Shown here in pieces: positions 16,949 to 27,476 of a DNA stretch of 64,000 nt (positions are counted from its first letter, which is position 1; every line of letters begins with the position of its first letter). The DNA is from Massilia atriviolacea (GTDB taxonomy: Bacteria > Pseudomonadota > Gammaproteobacteria > Burkholderiales > Burkholderiaceae_D): assembly GCF_003953935.1 (NCBI RefSeq), contig NZ_RXLQ01000003.1, forward strand, positions 124,001-188,000. The letters run 5' to 3'. The notes beneath the pieces are model-generated. The model ran no database searches and was not told the origin of the DNA. It saw only the letters and a list, made by a program, of their open reading frames with translations. Position numbers and translations under genes: made by a program.

Positions 16949-16979
16949 GTGACATGAAAATGCTACCCTACGCTATTAT
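16949..16979 (+). promoter_or_regulatory. Possible promoter of the yfa cluster
   Basis: A GTGACA element (16949-16954) and TATTAT (16974-16979) lie 46 bp before the yfaA start, with a 19-bp spacer that is longer than ideal. The local AT content is clearly higher than in the flanking genes. The assignment rests on resemblance only. Confidence 0.3.
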
Positions 16980-17024
16980 GCGAAAAACATCATTGCCTCC
17001 GCCGCCAGTCACCATCGATACGCT

Positions 17025-18605
17025 ATGAACAAGAAAAAGTTGGGAATCATCGCCGCAGGCGCCGCCCTGTGCGCGGCCGCCGTGGCCGGCTATGCCATGT
17101 TCGGCTGGAAGAAGCTGCAGCATGGCGCAGGCCTGGACCTGGACCTGTCGCAGCCGGACGCGCTGATCGTGACCAGAAGCCTGTCCACGCTGCCGCGCGA
17201 CCTGCTCACCATTCCGCTGGCGCGCGACGTGCTGCGCGAGGACTTCGTGTTCTATTACGAGCAGAACGGCGACAAACTCGGCTTGCAGGGCGCCTTGCGC
17301 CGCATCGCCTACGAACATGAACTGGGCTGGGGCGACCAGATGATCCGCACGGTCCTCGACGAACCGGCCGACGTGGCCCTGTGGCGCGAGGAAGACGGCT
17401 CGCTCAGGCACTTCGCCATCGCCGTTTCGCGCAACAGCATGACGCGCCTGCTGGAACAAGCCGGCAAGGTCGCGCTCAAGGACACCCAGATGAAGCTGGC
17501 CGGCGAGATCCGCGTCGATGGCGACAAGGTCGCGCTGTACTCGCTCAATTACGCCCACAAGCGCACCTTGCTGATCGGCGCGCGCGGCACCCGCATGGTG
17601 ATCCTGTCCGATCCGGGCATGCTGTTCGACGGCGACGGCAAGGCGGACGGCAAGGCCGAAACGACAGTGGCCAAGCTGCTGGCCGCCGATCCGAAGCAGC
17701 AGCAGGCCTTCCGCCAGCAGTTCCAGCTCGACGCCCAGCCGGTCGACGGCCACAGCGTGGCGGTCAAGGCCGACGTGCTGGCCTTCGGCTACCAGCCGTT
17801 CTTCGGCGCGCTCGATGCGCTGCGCTTCGATTTTTCGAAAGGCCAGTGGCAGACGCGCGCGCTGGTCGATGCCGGCAAGCTGGCCGCCGGCGGCTACGAC
17901 AACCGCGCCCTGTGGCCGGTGCTGCCGCATAATCCGGCCGCCTGCTTCGCCTTGCCCGCCGACTGGGCGGCGATGACGTCGGTGCTGGGCGATGTCGACG
18001 CCTCGTCCGACCCGGCGCCGCTGGCCGAGCAGTTGACCGGGCCGGCCGCCGTGTGCTGGTACGGCAGCTCGCGCCTGTACACGCCGCTGGTGGTGGCGAC
18101 CCGCAAGGCGGGCGGCAACGACGAGCTGTATGGCGCGCTGTTCGCGGCCGCCATCGGCAACAAGAAAAGCGGCGCGGTGCAAAAGTCGTCCGGCCCGAAC
18201 GGCGCCACCTTGTGGCAGCGCGACGTCGCCACCGGCATCGGTCCCCAGCATCCGACCCTGGCGCTGAGCGGCCAGACCGTCCTGTTTTCGCCGGACCGCA
18301 AGCTGGTCGAGCAGGCGCTGGCCGTGAGCCGCAAGCAGGCGCCGGCGATTGCCGACCGCCTGGCCGACCCTTCGCGCACGGTGGGCCTGATCGCACCGTC
18401 CTCGCTGGCCGAATTGATCCGCAAGGAAGCCTTCGACGCGCTGCCGTCCGCGCGCGAACCGGTGCTGCGCGCCGCCGCCGACGCGCATCTGGTGCCGCGC
18501 CTGAACGCGCTCAAAAAATATCCGCCGTACCGCCTCGTGCTCAAGTCGCTGCCCGCCAGCGGCGCGAGCTGGCAGCCGGTCGAGTGGCAGGCGCTGGATA
18601 AATGA
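17025..18605 (+). CDS. yfaA: DUF2138 family protein, YfaA-like
   Basis: This 526-residue protein has an N-terminal membrane anchor (residues 6-27) followed by a large predicted periplasmic domain of the DUF2138 family. Characteristic stretches include [16 protein letters not shown] near residue 55 and [14 protein letters not shown]. It heads a five-gene cluster in the same order as E. coli yfaA-yfaT-yfaS-yfaQ-yfaP, which is the main reason for the name. Its function is not established. The stop overlaps the yfaT start. It probably acts with the alpha-2-macroglobulin encoded two genes downstream. Confidence 0.88.
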   Translation: MNKKKLGIIAAGAALCAAAVAGYAMFGWKKLQHGAGLDLDLSQPDALIVTRSLSTLPRDLLTIPLARDVLREDFVFYYEQNGDKLGLQGALRRIAYEHELGWGDQMIRTVLDEPADVALWREEDGSLRHFAIAVSRNSMTRLLEQAGKVALKDTQMKLAGEIRVDGDKVALYSLNYAHKRTLLIGARGTRMVILSDPGMLFDGDGKADGKAETTVAKLLAADPKQQQAFRQQFQLDAQPVDGHSVAVKADVLAFGYQPFFGALDALRFDFSKGQWQTRALVDAGKLAAGGYDNRALWPVLPHNPAACFALPADWAAMTSVLGDVDASSDPAPLAEQLTGPAAVCWYGSSRLYTPLVVATRKAGGNDELYGALFAAAIGNKKSGAVQKSSGPNGATLWQRDVATGIGPQHPTLALSGQTVLFSPDRKLVEQALAVSRKQAPAIADRLADPSRTVGLIAPSSLAELIRKEAFDALPSAREPVLRAAADAHLVPRLNALKKYPPYRLVLKSLPASGASWQPVEWQALDK

Positions 18606-19270
18606 TGGCAGTCACCCGCCGCCATATGCTGGGCCTTGCCGCCGGCTGCGCCGTGCTGCCCTGGGCGCACGCGCTCACCGGCGCGCCCGCCGCCGCCATG
18701 CCGGCCTACCTGTCGAAGGCGCAGAGCCGCGCCTTCCAGGCCTGGATGCTGCGCATCGTGAACGCACAGATGGAGCAGGGCCCGTCGCCGCGCTGGCAGC
18801 ACCGCGACTGCGCGGGCCTGGTGCGCTTTGCCGTGAACGAGGCGTTGACGGTGCACGACGCCAAATGGATGCGCGCCAACGGCATCGGCAGCGACAGCCA
18901 GCTGCCGCCCGAACTCGATCTCACGCCCGCCCAGAAGACCCTGCGCAACCGCTGGGTGCAGACCGGCGGCACGGTCGGCCATTATGTTTCGGCCATCGGC
19001 CTGGTCCAGAACAACAGCCGCTTCATCGGGCGCGACCTGAATCAGGCGCAGCCCGGCGACCTGCTGTTTTTCGACCAGGGCGAGGAACACCACCTGATGG
19101 TCTGGATGGGCGCGCGCATCGCCTACCACACCGGCACCGTCACACCGAACGACAACGGCCTGCGTACCGTCGATATCCCACAACTCAAAACCTGGAAGGA
19201 CACGCGGTGGCAACCAGCGGTCGACAATCCCAATTTTGCCGGCATGTTCCGGCTGGCGTTTTTAACATGA
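18602..19270 (+). CDS. yfaT: DUF1175 family protein, YfaT-like
   Basis: This 222-residue exported protein has a twin-arginine-like signal ([12 protein letters not shown], cleavage near AHA). The body has a cysteine motif ([11 protein letters not shown]) and a later histidine (EHHLMVWMG), an arrangement like NlpC/P60-type cysteine peptidases, although family members are listed as DUF1175 and no activity is known. It overlaps yfaA by 4 bp and yfaS by 4 bp, so translation is coupled. ATG 18602 or 18605 could be used. Confidence 0.85.
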   Translation: MMAVTRRHMLGLAAGCAVLPWAHALTGAPAAAMPAYLSKAQSRAFQAWMLRIVNAQMEQGPSPRWQHRDCAGLVRFAVNEALTVHDAKWMRANGIGSDSQLPPELDLTPAQKTLRNRWVQTGGTVGHYVSAIGLVQNNSRFIGRDLNQAQPGDLLFFDQGEEHHLMVWMGARIAYHTGTVTPNDNGLRTVDIPQLKTWKDTRWQPAVDNPNFAGMFRLAFLT

Positions 19271-22200
19271 ACAATCCACTCACGCGCGCCATGGCGCTGC
19301 TGGTGCTGCTGTGCGGCCTGTTGCCCGCGCTGGCGCCGGCCCAGGACAACGAGGCGGCCGCGCCATCGGGCAGCAATTACACCACCTTCAAGGGCGAGCC
19401 CTTCTTCCTGCTCTCCGACGCCGCCTATGGCAGCGGCGAGGTGGCCAAGGTGCGCCTGGAAGTGCCGGGACGCGATTTTGCGCGCTCCAACCTGGAGCAG
19501 TACGGCGGCGTCGACGTGCTGGTCTACCGCGTGCCGGAACCGCTGGAATTCCTGAAGAAGCAGCGCAACCTGCACCGCGTGCAGGTGAGCGGCAACTACA
19601 AGGGCGAAGGCCTGTTCAATACCCTGACCATGCTGTGGGACCGCTGGTGGAAGCAGTCGCGCATGGCGTGGCGCAAGCTGTTTTCGAGCGAGGCGCGCGA
19701 GGCGGTCACCAGCGCCCAGCCCAAGCTGGCCACCAGCGAAGCGATCACGCGTCCGGTGCCGTTTCGCGCGCAGCCGCAGTACGAGCCGCTCAAGGGCTTC
19801 GACCTGGTCGACCGCTTCCGCTATCCGGTCTGGCAGGCGAAGATGATCGCGCCGCCGGCCGGCGTGAAGCTGGAAGGATCGAGCAGCGAATTCATGACCT
19901 CCAGCGCCGGCAACGTGATGATCCCGATCGGCCAGCGCAAACCGGGCCTGTACCTGGTCGAGGCGATCATCGGCGAACATCGCGCCACCACCCTGGTGTT
20001 CGTGTCGGACACGATGGCGATCACCAAGGTGTCGGCCAGCCAGATGCTGGTATGGGCCGCGCGGCGCGACAATGGGGCGGCGGTGCCCGACGTCGACGTC
20101 ACCTGGACCGACGGCAGCGGCGTGCTGCAATCGGGCCGCACCGGCGCCAACGGCGTGGTGTCGCTCGACCGCGGCAGTCCCGAGCATACCTATGTGATGG
20201 GTGAAGACCGCGGCGGCGGCGTGTTCGTGTCCGAGAATTTTTACTACGACAGCGAAATCTATAACACCAAGGTGTATGCGGTGACCGACCGTCCGCTGTA
20301 CCGGCCGGGCGATGAAGTCAACGTCAAGTTCATCGGCCGCGAATTTACCGGTGCGCGCGCCTCGCAGGCCGCCATGACGGCGCCGCTGGCGCTGACGGTG
20401 TTCGATCCGAACGGCACGCCGCTGCTGACGCAGTCGCTGCAACTGAGCGGCGAGACCGGCAGCGACACGCGCTTCCGCCTGCCCGACAACGCCGGCGCCG
20501 GCGGCTACGAGCTGCGTTTCACCTACCGCGACACGCAGTATGGCGCCGCCTTCCGCGTGGCCGATTACGTCAAGCCGCATTTCGAGATCAACCTGGTGCC
20601 CGCAAAAGCCGACTTCAAGACCGGCGAAGACGTCAAGGGCCGCATCGAACTGCGCTACCCGGACGGCACGCCGGTCGCCAAGGCCAGCCTGTCGCTGACC
20701 CTGCGCGCCCAGAAGAACGCCATGGTCGAAGGCGAATTGCGCTACAGCGGCGCGTTCCCGGTCGAACTCAAGACCCAGGAACTGGTCAGCGACGGCAAGG
20801 GCAATGTCGATTTCGTCCTGCCGCAGGCAAAAGATCCGTCGCGCTACATCCTCACCGTGCTGGCCTCGGACGGCGCCGCCTACCGCGTGCGCAGCACACG
20901 CGAACTGATGATCGAGCGTTCCGCCAGCCAGTACACGCTCAAGGCGCAGCGCCGCTTCTCCGCGCCCGGCGAGACGGTGCGCTTCGACGTGGCCGCCGAC
21001 GGCGCGGCAGGCGCCAAACCGGTGCGCTGGGAGATGATCCAGCTGGAGAAGCAGACCAGGACCGAAGGCGCCTTCGACGCATCCAAATCGACCTGGGACG
21101 TGAATTTCCCCGCGTCCGGTTCCTACCAGCTGAGTTTGCGCGACGCCCAGGGCAATCTGGTGGGCGGCACCAGCCACTGGGTCAGCGGCCAAGGCCTGGC
21201 GGCCACGCCGGGCAGCATCGAGATCGTCCTTGACCATGAGCGCTACCGCGCCGGCGACACCGCCGAAGCGCTGATCACCTTCGCCGACCCGGTCGACCAG
21301 GCCTTGCTGACGCTGGAGCGCGACAAGGTCGAGCAGGTCGGCTTGCTCGGCGCCGGCGCCGACTGGATCAAGCCGGTGCGCGTGGCGCCGAACCAGTGGC
21401 GCGTGAAGATTCCGGTCAAGGAGGACTACGGCCCGAACATCACGTTTTCGGTGGCGTACACGCGCAAGGGCGACTTCGTGTTCCAGAACGCCGGCATCCA
21501 GATCGTCGAACCGCGCATCGCGCTGCAGTTCAAGACCGACAAGGAAGTCTACCAGCCGGGCGAGAAGGTCACCATCGACGTCACCGCGCAGATGGACGGC
21601 AAACCGGTGTCGACCCTGGTCACGCTCGGCGTGGTGGACGAAATGATCTATGTGCTGCAGCCGGAGATCGCACCGGACATCGGCGACTTCTTCTACCACC
21701 CGCGCCGCAACAACGTGCGTACCACCGCCAGCCTGTCGTTCATCAGCTACGACCTGGCGGCGGGACGCAGCGCCGGGGCGCCCGCGCGCCACAACTACAA
21801 CGAGCGCGGCGTCAAGGTGCTGGAACGCCCGCGCCGCGACAACATCGATACCGCCCTGTGGGCGCCGGCGCTCAGGACCGATGCCGACGGCCGTGCGCGC
21901 GTCACCTTCACGATGCCGGACGCGCTGACGCGCTGGCGTATCACCGGCCGCGCGATGGATGCGCAGGGACGGGTCGGCCAGCGCAGCGGCTATCTGCGCT
22001 CCGACAAGAACTTCTTCGCCAAGTGGACCGCGCCGGACTGGATGCGCGTGGGCGACGCGCCGCAGGCGTCGGTGGCGGTGTTTAACCAGACCGCCAGCGA
22101 CCAGGCCATCGAAGTGACCCTCACCGCCGGCGCGCTCGTCAAGACCGAGAAAATCACCGCGCGCCGTGGCGTAAACTATGTGCGGTTCGCGCTGCCGGCC

Positions 22201-23823
22201 AACAGCGGCCCGATGCGCCTGGAAGTCAGGCACGGCGGCAAGCTGGTCGACGCGCTCGACACCGACGTGCAGGCATTGCCGGCCGCCTGGAACAGCCCGC
22301 GCACCCTGAGCGTACCGCTTACCGGCGCCACGGTTCCAGTCGCCTTGCCGGCGGACGCGCGCAATATCCGCGTCTCGTTCGCGAGCGGCGCGGCCAGCCA
22401 CTTCGCGCGCATTGCGGACGACCTGATCGAGTACCCGTACGGCTGCGTCGAGCAGACCTCGAGCCGCCTGATTCCGCTGGCGCTGGGATTGCAGAACCTT
22501 GGTCCCGAGGCCGGTCCGGTGCAGCTGCGCCTCCTGAACACCTTGCAGGCGCAGCGCCTGCGGCTGGTGTCGATGGCCGGTCCGGAAGCGCAGTTCGGCT
22601 GGTGGGGCAACGCCACCGCCGGCAATTCGCTGATGACCGCCTACGCCTATTACGCCGACTGGTACGCGGCGCGCGCGCTGCGCATCGAGATGCCGCCCGA
22701 GCACTGGCAAGGCTTGCTGGCCATGTACGGCAAGGAGGGCCTGAAAGAGCCGGTGCTGCACCGCGCTCTGACATTGTGGCTGGCGCAGGAAATGGGCTTG
22801 CCGGTCAAGACGCTCGCTTCCGGCCTGGCCGACGAACTGGCGAAAACCAAGCTCGATGCCAAACCGGCCGCGCTGGCGCCGACCAGCAGCATGCTGCTCA
22901 CCGCCGAAAGCGCCAACTCGCAGGCGCTGACCCTGGCCCTGCTGTCGGTCGTCGCCGCCAACGATGGCGTGACGCTGGCGCCGGAACTGCAGGAGCAGGC
23001 CGGCGCCGCCTGGACCACCTTGCGCGCCAATCCGGCGCCGCTGGCGCAAGCCTTGCTGATGCTGGGTGGGCAGGTCCCGGCCAGCCAGGCCGACGCGGTG
23101 CTGGGCGCGGTGCGCGCCGACATGCCGACCCTGGACCGCGCACTGACGCTGGTGTGGGTGCAGAAGAAGCTGGGCGGCCCGCCGGCGGCCAGAGACGCCG
23201 GCGTGGCCCTGAGCGGCACCTGGCAGAAGACGGCCAGCCCGCTCGGCCAGGCCCTGTTCCGCTGGCAGCCGGCCAAGGGCGTGCCGACCCAGCTGCAACT
23301 GGCCGAGGCGCCGCCGGCCAACACCGTCGCCGTCATCCAGTACGACAGCCGCGAAGCCGAAACGCACGCACTGCCGGTGAGGATCGAACGGCGCCTGATG
23401 CGCATGGAGCAGAAGGACGCGACCTTCAACCCGGTACCCGTGAAGAACGGCGAAGCGCTGCGTACGGATGCGCTGTACATGGATGAAATCACGCTCACCC
23501 CGGCCTCCGGCGCGAAGTACCGCTACGGCTTGCTGGAAGTGGCGCTGCCGCCGGGCGCCTCGGTCGAGGCGACCACCTGGGGCATGACGCTGGCCGGCGA
23601 GAAGAAGGAAGCGCTGGAAGCGGCGCGTCACGAGCCGCGCCGCGAAGGCTACGTGGTGCCGGTCGAACCGCTGGCCGAACCGCTGCGCGTTCGCCACCTG
23701 CTGCGCTTTGCGCAAAAGGGCAAATATGTGCTGCCGCCGGCGCGCTACTACCGCATGTACCAGCCCGAGAACAAGGCGCTGGAAGGCGAGGGCAAGACCA
23801 TGCGCACGCTGCAGGTCGAATAA
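19267..23823 (+). CDS. yfaS: Bacterial alpha-2-macroglobulin, YfaS-like
   Basis: This is a 1518-residue periplasmic or envelope protein with a signal peptide (cleavage near APAQ, residues 24-27) and serial macroglobulin-type beta domains. The central region contains [16 protein letters not shown] and the VDEMIY segment typical of the family. The thioester motif is present as YGCVEQ (Cys1060 to Gln1063), so the protein could form the internal thioester used to trap proteases. Length is close to E. coli YfaS (about 1530). It lies between yfaT and yfaQ with overlapping junctions. A protease-trapping defence role is inferred from the family. Confidence 0.93.
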   Translation: MNNPLTRAMALLVLLCGLLPALAPAQDNEAAAPSGSNYTTFKGEPFFLLSDAAYGSGEVAKVRLEVPGRDFARSNLEQYGGVDVLVYRVPEPLEFLKKQRNLHRVQVSGNYKGEGLFNTLTMLWDRWWKQSRMAWRKLFSSEAREAVTSAQPKLATSEAITRPVPFRAQPQYEPLKGFDLVDRFRYPVWQAKMIAPPAGVKLEGSSSEFMTSSAGNVMIPIGQRKPGLYLVEAIIGEHRATTLVFVSDTMAITKVSASQMLVWAARRDNGAAVPDVDVTWTDGSGVLQSGRTGANGVVSLDRGSPEHTYVMGEDRGGGVFVSENFYYDSEIYNTKVYAVTDRPLYRPGDEVNVKFIGREFTGARASQAAMTAPLALTVFDPNGTPLLTQSLQLSGETGSDTRFRLPDNAGAGGYELRFTYRDTQYGAAFRVADYVKPHFEINLVPAKADFKTGEDVKGRIELRYPDGTPVAKASLSLTLRAQKNAMVEGELRYSGAFPVELKTQELVSDGKGNVDFVLPQAKDPSRYILTVLASDGAAYRVRSTRELMIERSASQYTLKAQRRFSAPGETVRFDVAADGAAGAKPVRWEMIQLEKQTRTEGAFDASKSTWDVNFPASGSYQLSLRDAQGNLVGGTSHWVSGQGLAATPGSIEIVLDHERYRAGDTAEALITFADPVDQALLTLERDKVEQVGLLGAGADWIKPVRVAPNQWRVKIPVKEDYGPNITFSVAYTRKGDFVFQNAGIQIVEPRIALQFKTDKEVYQPGEKVTIDVTAQMDGKPVSTLVTLGVVDEMIYVLQPEIAPDIGDFFYHPRRNNVRTTASLSFISYDLAAGRSAGAPARHNYNERGVKVLERPRRDNIDTALWAPALRTDADGRARVTFTMPDALTRWRITGRAMDAQGRVGQRSGYLRSDKNFFAKWTAPDWMRVGDAPQASVAVFNQTASDQAIEVTLTAGALVKTEKITARRGVNYVRFALPANSGPMRLEVRHGGKLVDALDTDVQALPAAWNSPRTLSVPLTGATVPVALPADARNIRVSFASGAASHFARIADDLIEYPYGCVEQTSSRLIPLALGLQNLGPEAGPVQLRLLNTLQAQRLRLVSMAGPEAQFGWWGNATAGNSLMTAYAYYADWYAARALRIEMPPEHWQGLLAMYGKEGLKEPVLHRALTLWLAQEMGLPVKTLASGLADELAKTKLDAKPAALAPTSSMLLTAESANSQALTLALLSVVAANDGVTLAPELQEQAGAAWTTLRANPAPLAQALLMLGGQVPASQADAVLGAVRADMPTLDRALTLVWVQKKLGGPPAARDAGVALSGTWQKTASPLGQALFRWQPAKGVPTQLQLAEAPPANTVAVIQYDSREAETHALPVRIERRLMRMEQKDATFNPVPVKNGEALRTDALYMDEITLTPASGAKYRYGLLEVALPPGASVEATTWGMTLAGEKKEALEAARHEPRREGYVVPVEPLAEPLRVRHLLRFAQKGKYVLPPARYYRMYQPENKALEGEGKTMRTLQVE

Positions 23824-25508
23824 TGTCGCCATGGCTGTTAGCGGGACTGGCGCTGTGCGCGCCGCTGGCGCAGGCGGCCACGCTCGATGTGGCGTGGTGG
23901 CGCGACGGCCGGCTCACGGCGCTGCAACTGGACGACAAGGGCGCCACCCGCCGCGCCGCCTTCGACGGCAATCGGCAGGTTCCCCTGGGCAGCCTGTGGA
24001 AGCTGTTCGTCTACGTCTACGCGATCGACAACAAGGTGCCGACGCCGGACTATACCTGCGGCGGGCAGAAGGACGAGGAAGTGTACTGCTGCACGGCCGG
24101 CAAGCGCATCGCGCGCGACCTGGCGCTGGCGCAGTCGTGCGGCCTGTTTTTTTCGCCGGCGCGCCTGATGCTCGCGCGCGCCCCATGGCGGCAGTACTGG
24201 AGCGGGCGGCTCGGGCGCGGCGCGAGCGGCGAGTACGACTGGCTGGCCGACCCCTCGCACCTGGCGCCGGAACGGCTGGTCAGCCTGCGCAGCCTGCTGG
24301 CGGCGCTGGCCAGCATTCCGGCCGGGAGCCGCAAGGACGCCGAATCGGCGCTGCTGCACGTGGTGCTGGGCGCGCGCGGCGTCAACACGGCCAGCTGGTT
24401 CGGCAGCCGCCTGCGCGTGAAGACCTACTCGTGGCACCACCCGCAGCGCCCCGGCGAGCGTCTCGGCGGCGCGGCCGGCTGGCTGGCCGACGGCACGCCG
24501 CTCTGGTTCGGCGGCGCCGACACCAGCAGCCGCATCCTGGAAAAATGGGCGCCGCGCCTCGCAAGCACCTTGCCGGCGGCAGCGCCGCCGGGCGACGCGG
24601 GCTGCGTGGTGGTCGACTACTTCGCGCGCTACCCGATCAGGAGCGTCGCCGCCGGGCGCGCCGCCGCCGTGCCGGGACTGCTGAACGGGCCGTACCAGGT
24701 GCGCTTCGAGAATGGCCGCAGCCTGGCTTTCTTCAGCCAGAACGACATGGTGCTCGCGCGCGATGCGCAGGGCCGCCTGCGCCTGACGGGCCGCTTCGGC
24801 GTCAACGACTATGTGGCGCGCGTGATCGACCGCGAAGGCGGCACCGCCGCGCCGGAGGCGGCCAAGGCGCTGGCGGTGGCGGCGCGCACCTACCTGCAGC
24901 AGAATGCGCAGTGGGCCGAGGGCTGCCAGCGCATCGCCGACAGCAGCGCCACGCAGCGGGTCGGTCCGCAGCCGGCCAGCGTGGCGGCGCGCGCGATTGC
25001 CGACTGGACCGACCAGCTGGTGCTGTCCGGCGTGAACGTCCGCTATCACACGGATACGGCTTCGAAGGACACGATGGCCTGGAGCGAAGCCGTGGCGCAG
25101 GCGGGGCAGGGCATGCGCTTCGATGCGATCTTGACGTCCGCCTATCCGGGCGCCGACCTGACCACGCTTTCGGGCGGCGACTCGCAGCAGTGCGTGCGCC
25201 TGCCCGGCGCGCAAGCCTGGCTGGCGCGCGAGCTGCCGCGCTGGGAGCGCGCGCTGCGCAGGCAGGCCGGCTACGAAACGCCGGCCGAACTGCCGGCGGT
25301 ATGCCACCTGGCGCGCGGCACGCCGTATTCGGAGCAGTCGCGCAACCGGATCTATGTGCGCGGCCTGGCCAGCCGCGAAGACCGCATCACCCTGGCGCAC
25401 GAGTTCCTGCACCTGGGCCTGCGCAACCATCCGAGCGGACAGGATGAAGTCCTGGTCGAACAAGTGGCGCGGCGCCTGGTCGATGCGCGCCTGGAAGCGC
25501 ATCAATAA
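23823..25508 (+). CDS. yfaQ: DUF2300 family protein, YfaQ-like
   Basis: This is a 561-residue exported protein (signal cleavage near AQA, residue 18). Three features stand out. SLWK (residues 57-60) with a nearby AQSCGLFF resembles the SxxK and SxN motifs of penicillin-binding proteins, and RVKTYSW could stand in for KTG. The middle AKALAVAARTYLQQNAQ resembles SpoIID-type peptidoglycan enzymes. HEFLH at residues 526-530 is an HExxH zinc motif. These are resemblances by eye; the known family label is DUF2300. The start overlaps the yfaS stop. Confidence 0.87.
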   Translation: MSPWLLAGLALCAPLAQAATLDVAWWRDGRLTALQLDDKGATRRAAFDGNRQVPLGSLWKLFVYVYAIDNKVPTPDYTCGGQKDEEVYCCTAGKRIARDLALAQSCGLFFSPARLMLARAPWRQYWSGRLGRGASGEYDWLADPSHLAPERLVSLRSLLAALASIPAGSRKDAESALLHVVLGARGVNTASWFGSRLRVKTYSWHHPQRPGERLGGAAGWLADGTPLWFGGADTSSRILEKWAPRLASTLPAAAPPGDAGCVVVDYFARYPIRSVAAGRAAAVPGLLNGPYQVRFENGRSLAFFSQNDMVLARDAQGRLRLTGRFGVNDYVARVIDREGGTAAPEAAKALAVAARTYLQQNAQWAEGCQRIADSSATQRVGPQPASVAARAIADWTDQLVLSGVNVRYHTDTASKDTMAWSEAVAQAGQGMRFDAILTSAYPGADLTTLSGGDSQQCVRLPGAQAWLARELPRWERALRRQAGYETPAELPAVCHLARGTPYSEQSRNRIYVRGLASREDRITLAHEFLHLGLRNHPSGQDEVLVEQVARRLVDARLEAHQ

Positions 25509-25525
25509 TCTTACCGAACCCGATC

Positions 25526-26278
25526 ATGAAAATACTGTTGATACCCGCACTGCTGCTGTCCACCGCCGCCCTGGCCCAGGTGAAAATCGACTCGCCCAAC
25601 AGCGGCTGGCGCAATTCCAGGGGCGCGCAGGAAGCGTACACGCAGGACGTGAATTACCCGGCGGCGTCGGTCAGCGTGCAGGAGGGGCAGAGCCCGACCG
25701 CCGAGATCCGCGGCCGCATCGCCGCCAGGGGCAAGGGCAAGCCGGCCACGCTGGTGGTCAACGGCGTGGCGATGCCGATGGCGGTGCGGGAAGACGGCAG
25801 CTTTGCGCGGCCTTACGCTTTCGGACGCGGATCGAACAGCGTGGAAGTGCGCTCGCCGGACGGCAAGACGCGCAACCGCAGCCAGTTCCTCGACGCGAAC
25901 GCCGGCAAGACCCAGTCGCGCCTGCGCGTGGTGCTGTCGTGGGACAGCGACGGCACCGACGTCGACCTGCACGTGGTCGCGCCCGACGGCGGCCACGCGT
26001 GGTTCGGCGGGCGCGTGATGCCCAACGGCGGCGCGCTCGATGTCGACGTCACCACCGGCTACGGCCCGGAGATTTTCTCCAGCGCCGCGCCGCCCAAGGG
26101 CAATTACCACGTCTACGTGAACTACTACGGCGCCGGCCAGGAAACCGGCATCCTGACGGTGGCGCAGGTGGCGATCATCACCAACGAAAACTCGCCGAAC
26201 GAGCGCCAGGAAGTCATCCGCGTGCCGCTGCGCGCGCCGGGCGAGCTGACACTGGTGAAGTCGTTCGTGTATCCCTGA
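25526..26278 (+). CDS. yfaP: DUF2135 family protein, YfaP-like
   Basis: This 250-residue secreted protein has a short signal peptide (cleavage near LAQ) and a DUF2135 beta-sandwich domain marked by LSWDSDGTDVDLHVVAPDGG, then YHVYVNYYG and a final basic strand. It completes the yfaA-T-S-Q-P order and sits 17 bp after yfaQ. Related domains occur in proteins with von Willebrand-like or calcium-binding roles; no activity is known for this family. Confidence 0.88.
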   Translation: MKILLIPALLLSTAALAQVKIDSPNSGWRNSRGAQEAYTQDVNYPAASVSVQEGQSPTAEIRGRIAARGKGKPATLVVNGVAMPMAVREDGSFARPYAFGRGSNSVEVRSPDGKTRNRSQFLDANAGKTQSRLRVVLSWDSDGTDVDLHVVAPDGGHAWFGGRVMPNGGALDVDVTTGYGPEIFSSAAPPKGNYHVYVNYYGAGQETGILTVAQVAIITNENSPNERQEVIRVPLRAPGELTLVKSFVYP

Positions 26279-26408
26279 CCGGCGCTCCGAAAACAACGCT
26301 CCTCAGCGGCGCTTTGACAGTTTTTGAACGGCATGTAAAACTGTCGTCAGGAAATATCATCCTGGCCGCGCTCCGTGCGCGAGAAACTTTTGACGAATGG
26401 GAGTGCAA

Positions 26409-26780
26409 GTGAGTATTGCAGCATGGATTTACGATGCCAGCATCGTAATCAGGACCGACCGGCAGCCGGCGGCTTTGGAAGCGCTTCGGACATCGTTCGA
26501 AGATTGCGACTCCTGGTACGGCGAGCGAGCGCGCGCGGCCGATGATTTTCCGGCATTCCTCGAAGCGATCTACTTCACCAGCAAAAGCCAGGAAGGCGCA
26601 TTGATGATCGACGGCGGCGACATCGACGTCATCAGCAATGGCCTGATCCGCCTGTTCGAAACGCTCGGCCCCTTCGTGGAAGCGGGCGGCGTGGTCGAAA
26701 TCCGCGACGAAGAAGGCGAGCAGATGAATTTTTGCTACAACGGCGAGCAAATGGATATCGAATTCACCATCGGCGAGTAA
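26409..26780 (+). CDS. Conserved hypothetical acidic protein
   Basis: This is an approximately 123-residue soluble, acidic protein with several Glu/Asp-rich turns near the C-terminus (IRDEEGEQMNF, MDIEFTIGE). GTG 26409 is preferred because GGGAG lies 5 bp upstream; ATG 26397 in the same frame would add four residues. No family was recognised. It is not clearly part of the yfa cluster or the cobalamin operon, since about 130 bp precede it and 140 bp separate it from the riboswitch. Confidence 0.65.
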   Translation: MSIAAWIYDASIVIRTDRQPAALEALRTSFEDCDSWYGERARAADDFPAFLEAIYFTSKSQEGALMIDGGDIDVISNGLIRLFETLGPFVEAGGVVEIRDEEGEQMNFCYNGEQMDIEFTIGE

Positions 26781-26920
26781 TCGCGGCCTGCTACCCTGGT
26801 GCGCCTTGCGGCTTATCGCCCGACACCGGCGCGACCCGGCAGATAAGCGCACGGCGGCGCGCACCGCGCGCGCAACCTTGCATTTTAACTAGTCCAGACC
26901 TATACTTCGCCGGTAGTCAA

Positions 26921-27119
26921 GCTTCTGGTTCGGGCAAACGATCGTTTGCCCGATTAAATGGGAAGCCGGTGCGCCCCTCCCGTGGGCAAAGCCGGCGCTG
27001 CCCCCGCAACGGTAAGCGAGTCGAGGATGTGCATGACGCCACTGTGCAAAGCATGGGAAGGCGCATATCCGGGAGGGGGAAATACCCCGCCACTCGCCAG
27101 CCCGGAAACCAGCCGAAGC
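26921..27119 (+). promoter_or_regulatory. Cobalamin (B12) riboswitch aptamer
   Basis: The conserved core is visible in order: GGGAAGCCGGTG, AAAGCCGGCGCTGCCCCCGC followed by AACGGTAAGC, GCCACTG, GGGAAGG, and a final CCCGGAAACCAGCC. The outer P1 helix forms between GCTTCTGGTT (26921-26930) and AACCAGCCGAAGC near the end. A perfect 22-bp palindrome (26931-26952) forms P2. It precedes cbtB by 162 bp and should repress the cobalt transport and cobalamin operon when B12 is abundant. Confidence 0.93.
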
Positions 27120-27143
27120 GGTAAGTCGTTTGTATCGCGGAGG

Positions 27144-27161
27144 GCGATCCAGGTGGATCGC
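27144..27161 (+). promoter_or_regulatory. Probable expression-platform hairpin of the B12 riboswitch
   Basis: GCGATCC and GGATCGC form a perfect 7-bp stem with an AGGT loop, 25 bases after the aptamer. The loop could pair with aptamer or downstream bases to switch translation or termination of cbtB. No U-tract follows, so translational control is more likely than termination, which is inference. Confidence 0.4.
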
Positions 27162-27281
27162 TGCGTACCGCACCCCCATCTCACGTTCCTCTCCCCGTAC
27201 AAGCCCCCGGTTGCCGGCCATGGCAAGACGCGCGCGTCTGCATCGGCCGGCTCTATGCGCAGTGCTTTAGGAAGGAATGCC

Positions 27282-27476
27282 ATGTCGATCCGCAGCGTTA
27301 TCACCACCGCCGATGAACAAGTCCCGTTTGCCGCCGTCAAGGAGCGCATCGTGCAAGCCATGTGCGCCGCCGGCCTTGGCGCCGTGCTGCTGTTCGGCGC
27401 CGGCTTCTCTTCGATGGAAACGCTGCACAACGCAGCCCACGACAGCCGCCACTCGGCCGGCTTCCCATGCCACTGA
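27282..27476 (+). CDS. cbtB: Cobalt transporter subunit CbtB
   Basis: This 64-residue single-pass protein has a transmembrane segment at about 29-47 and the typical histidine-rich C-terminus (HNAAHDSRHSAGFPCH). CbtB works with CbtA in B12-regulated cobalt uptake. The ATG is preceded by AGGAAGGAAT. The frame overlaps the start of cbtA by 10 bp, and the gene directly follows the riboswitch. Confidence 0.93.
   Translation: MSIRSVITTADEQVPFAAVKERIVQAMCAAGLGAVLLFGAGFSSMETLHNAAHDSRHSAGFPCH

Noticed and set aside
19123-23832. A very long open frame on the minus strand (about 1569 codons) opposite yfaS
   Set aside because: It is the antisense shadow of a GC-rich gene with clear family motifs on the plus strand; its translation is Arg/His/Gln-rich with no recognisable domain.
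26931-26952. Perfect 22-bp palindrome considered as a transcription-factor operator
   Set aside because: Its position between the P1 strand and the conserved core of the B12 riboswitch fits the P2 helix, so no separate operator is needed.
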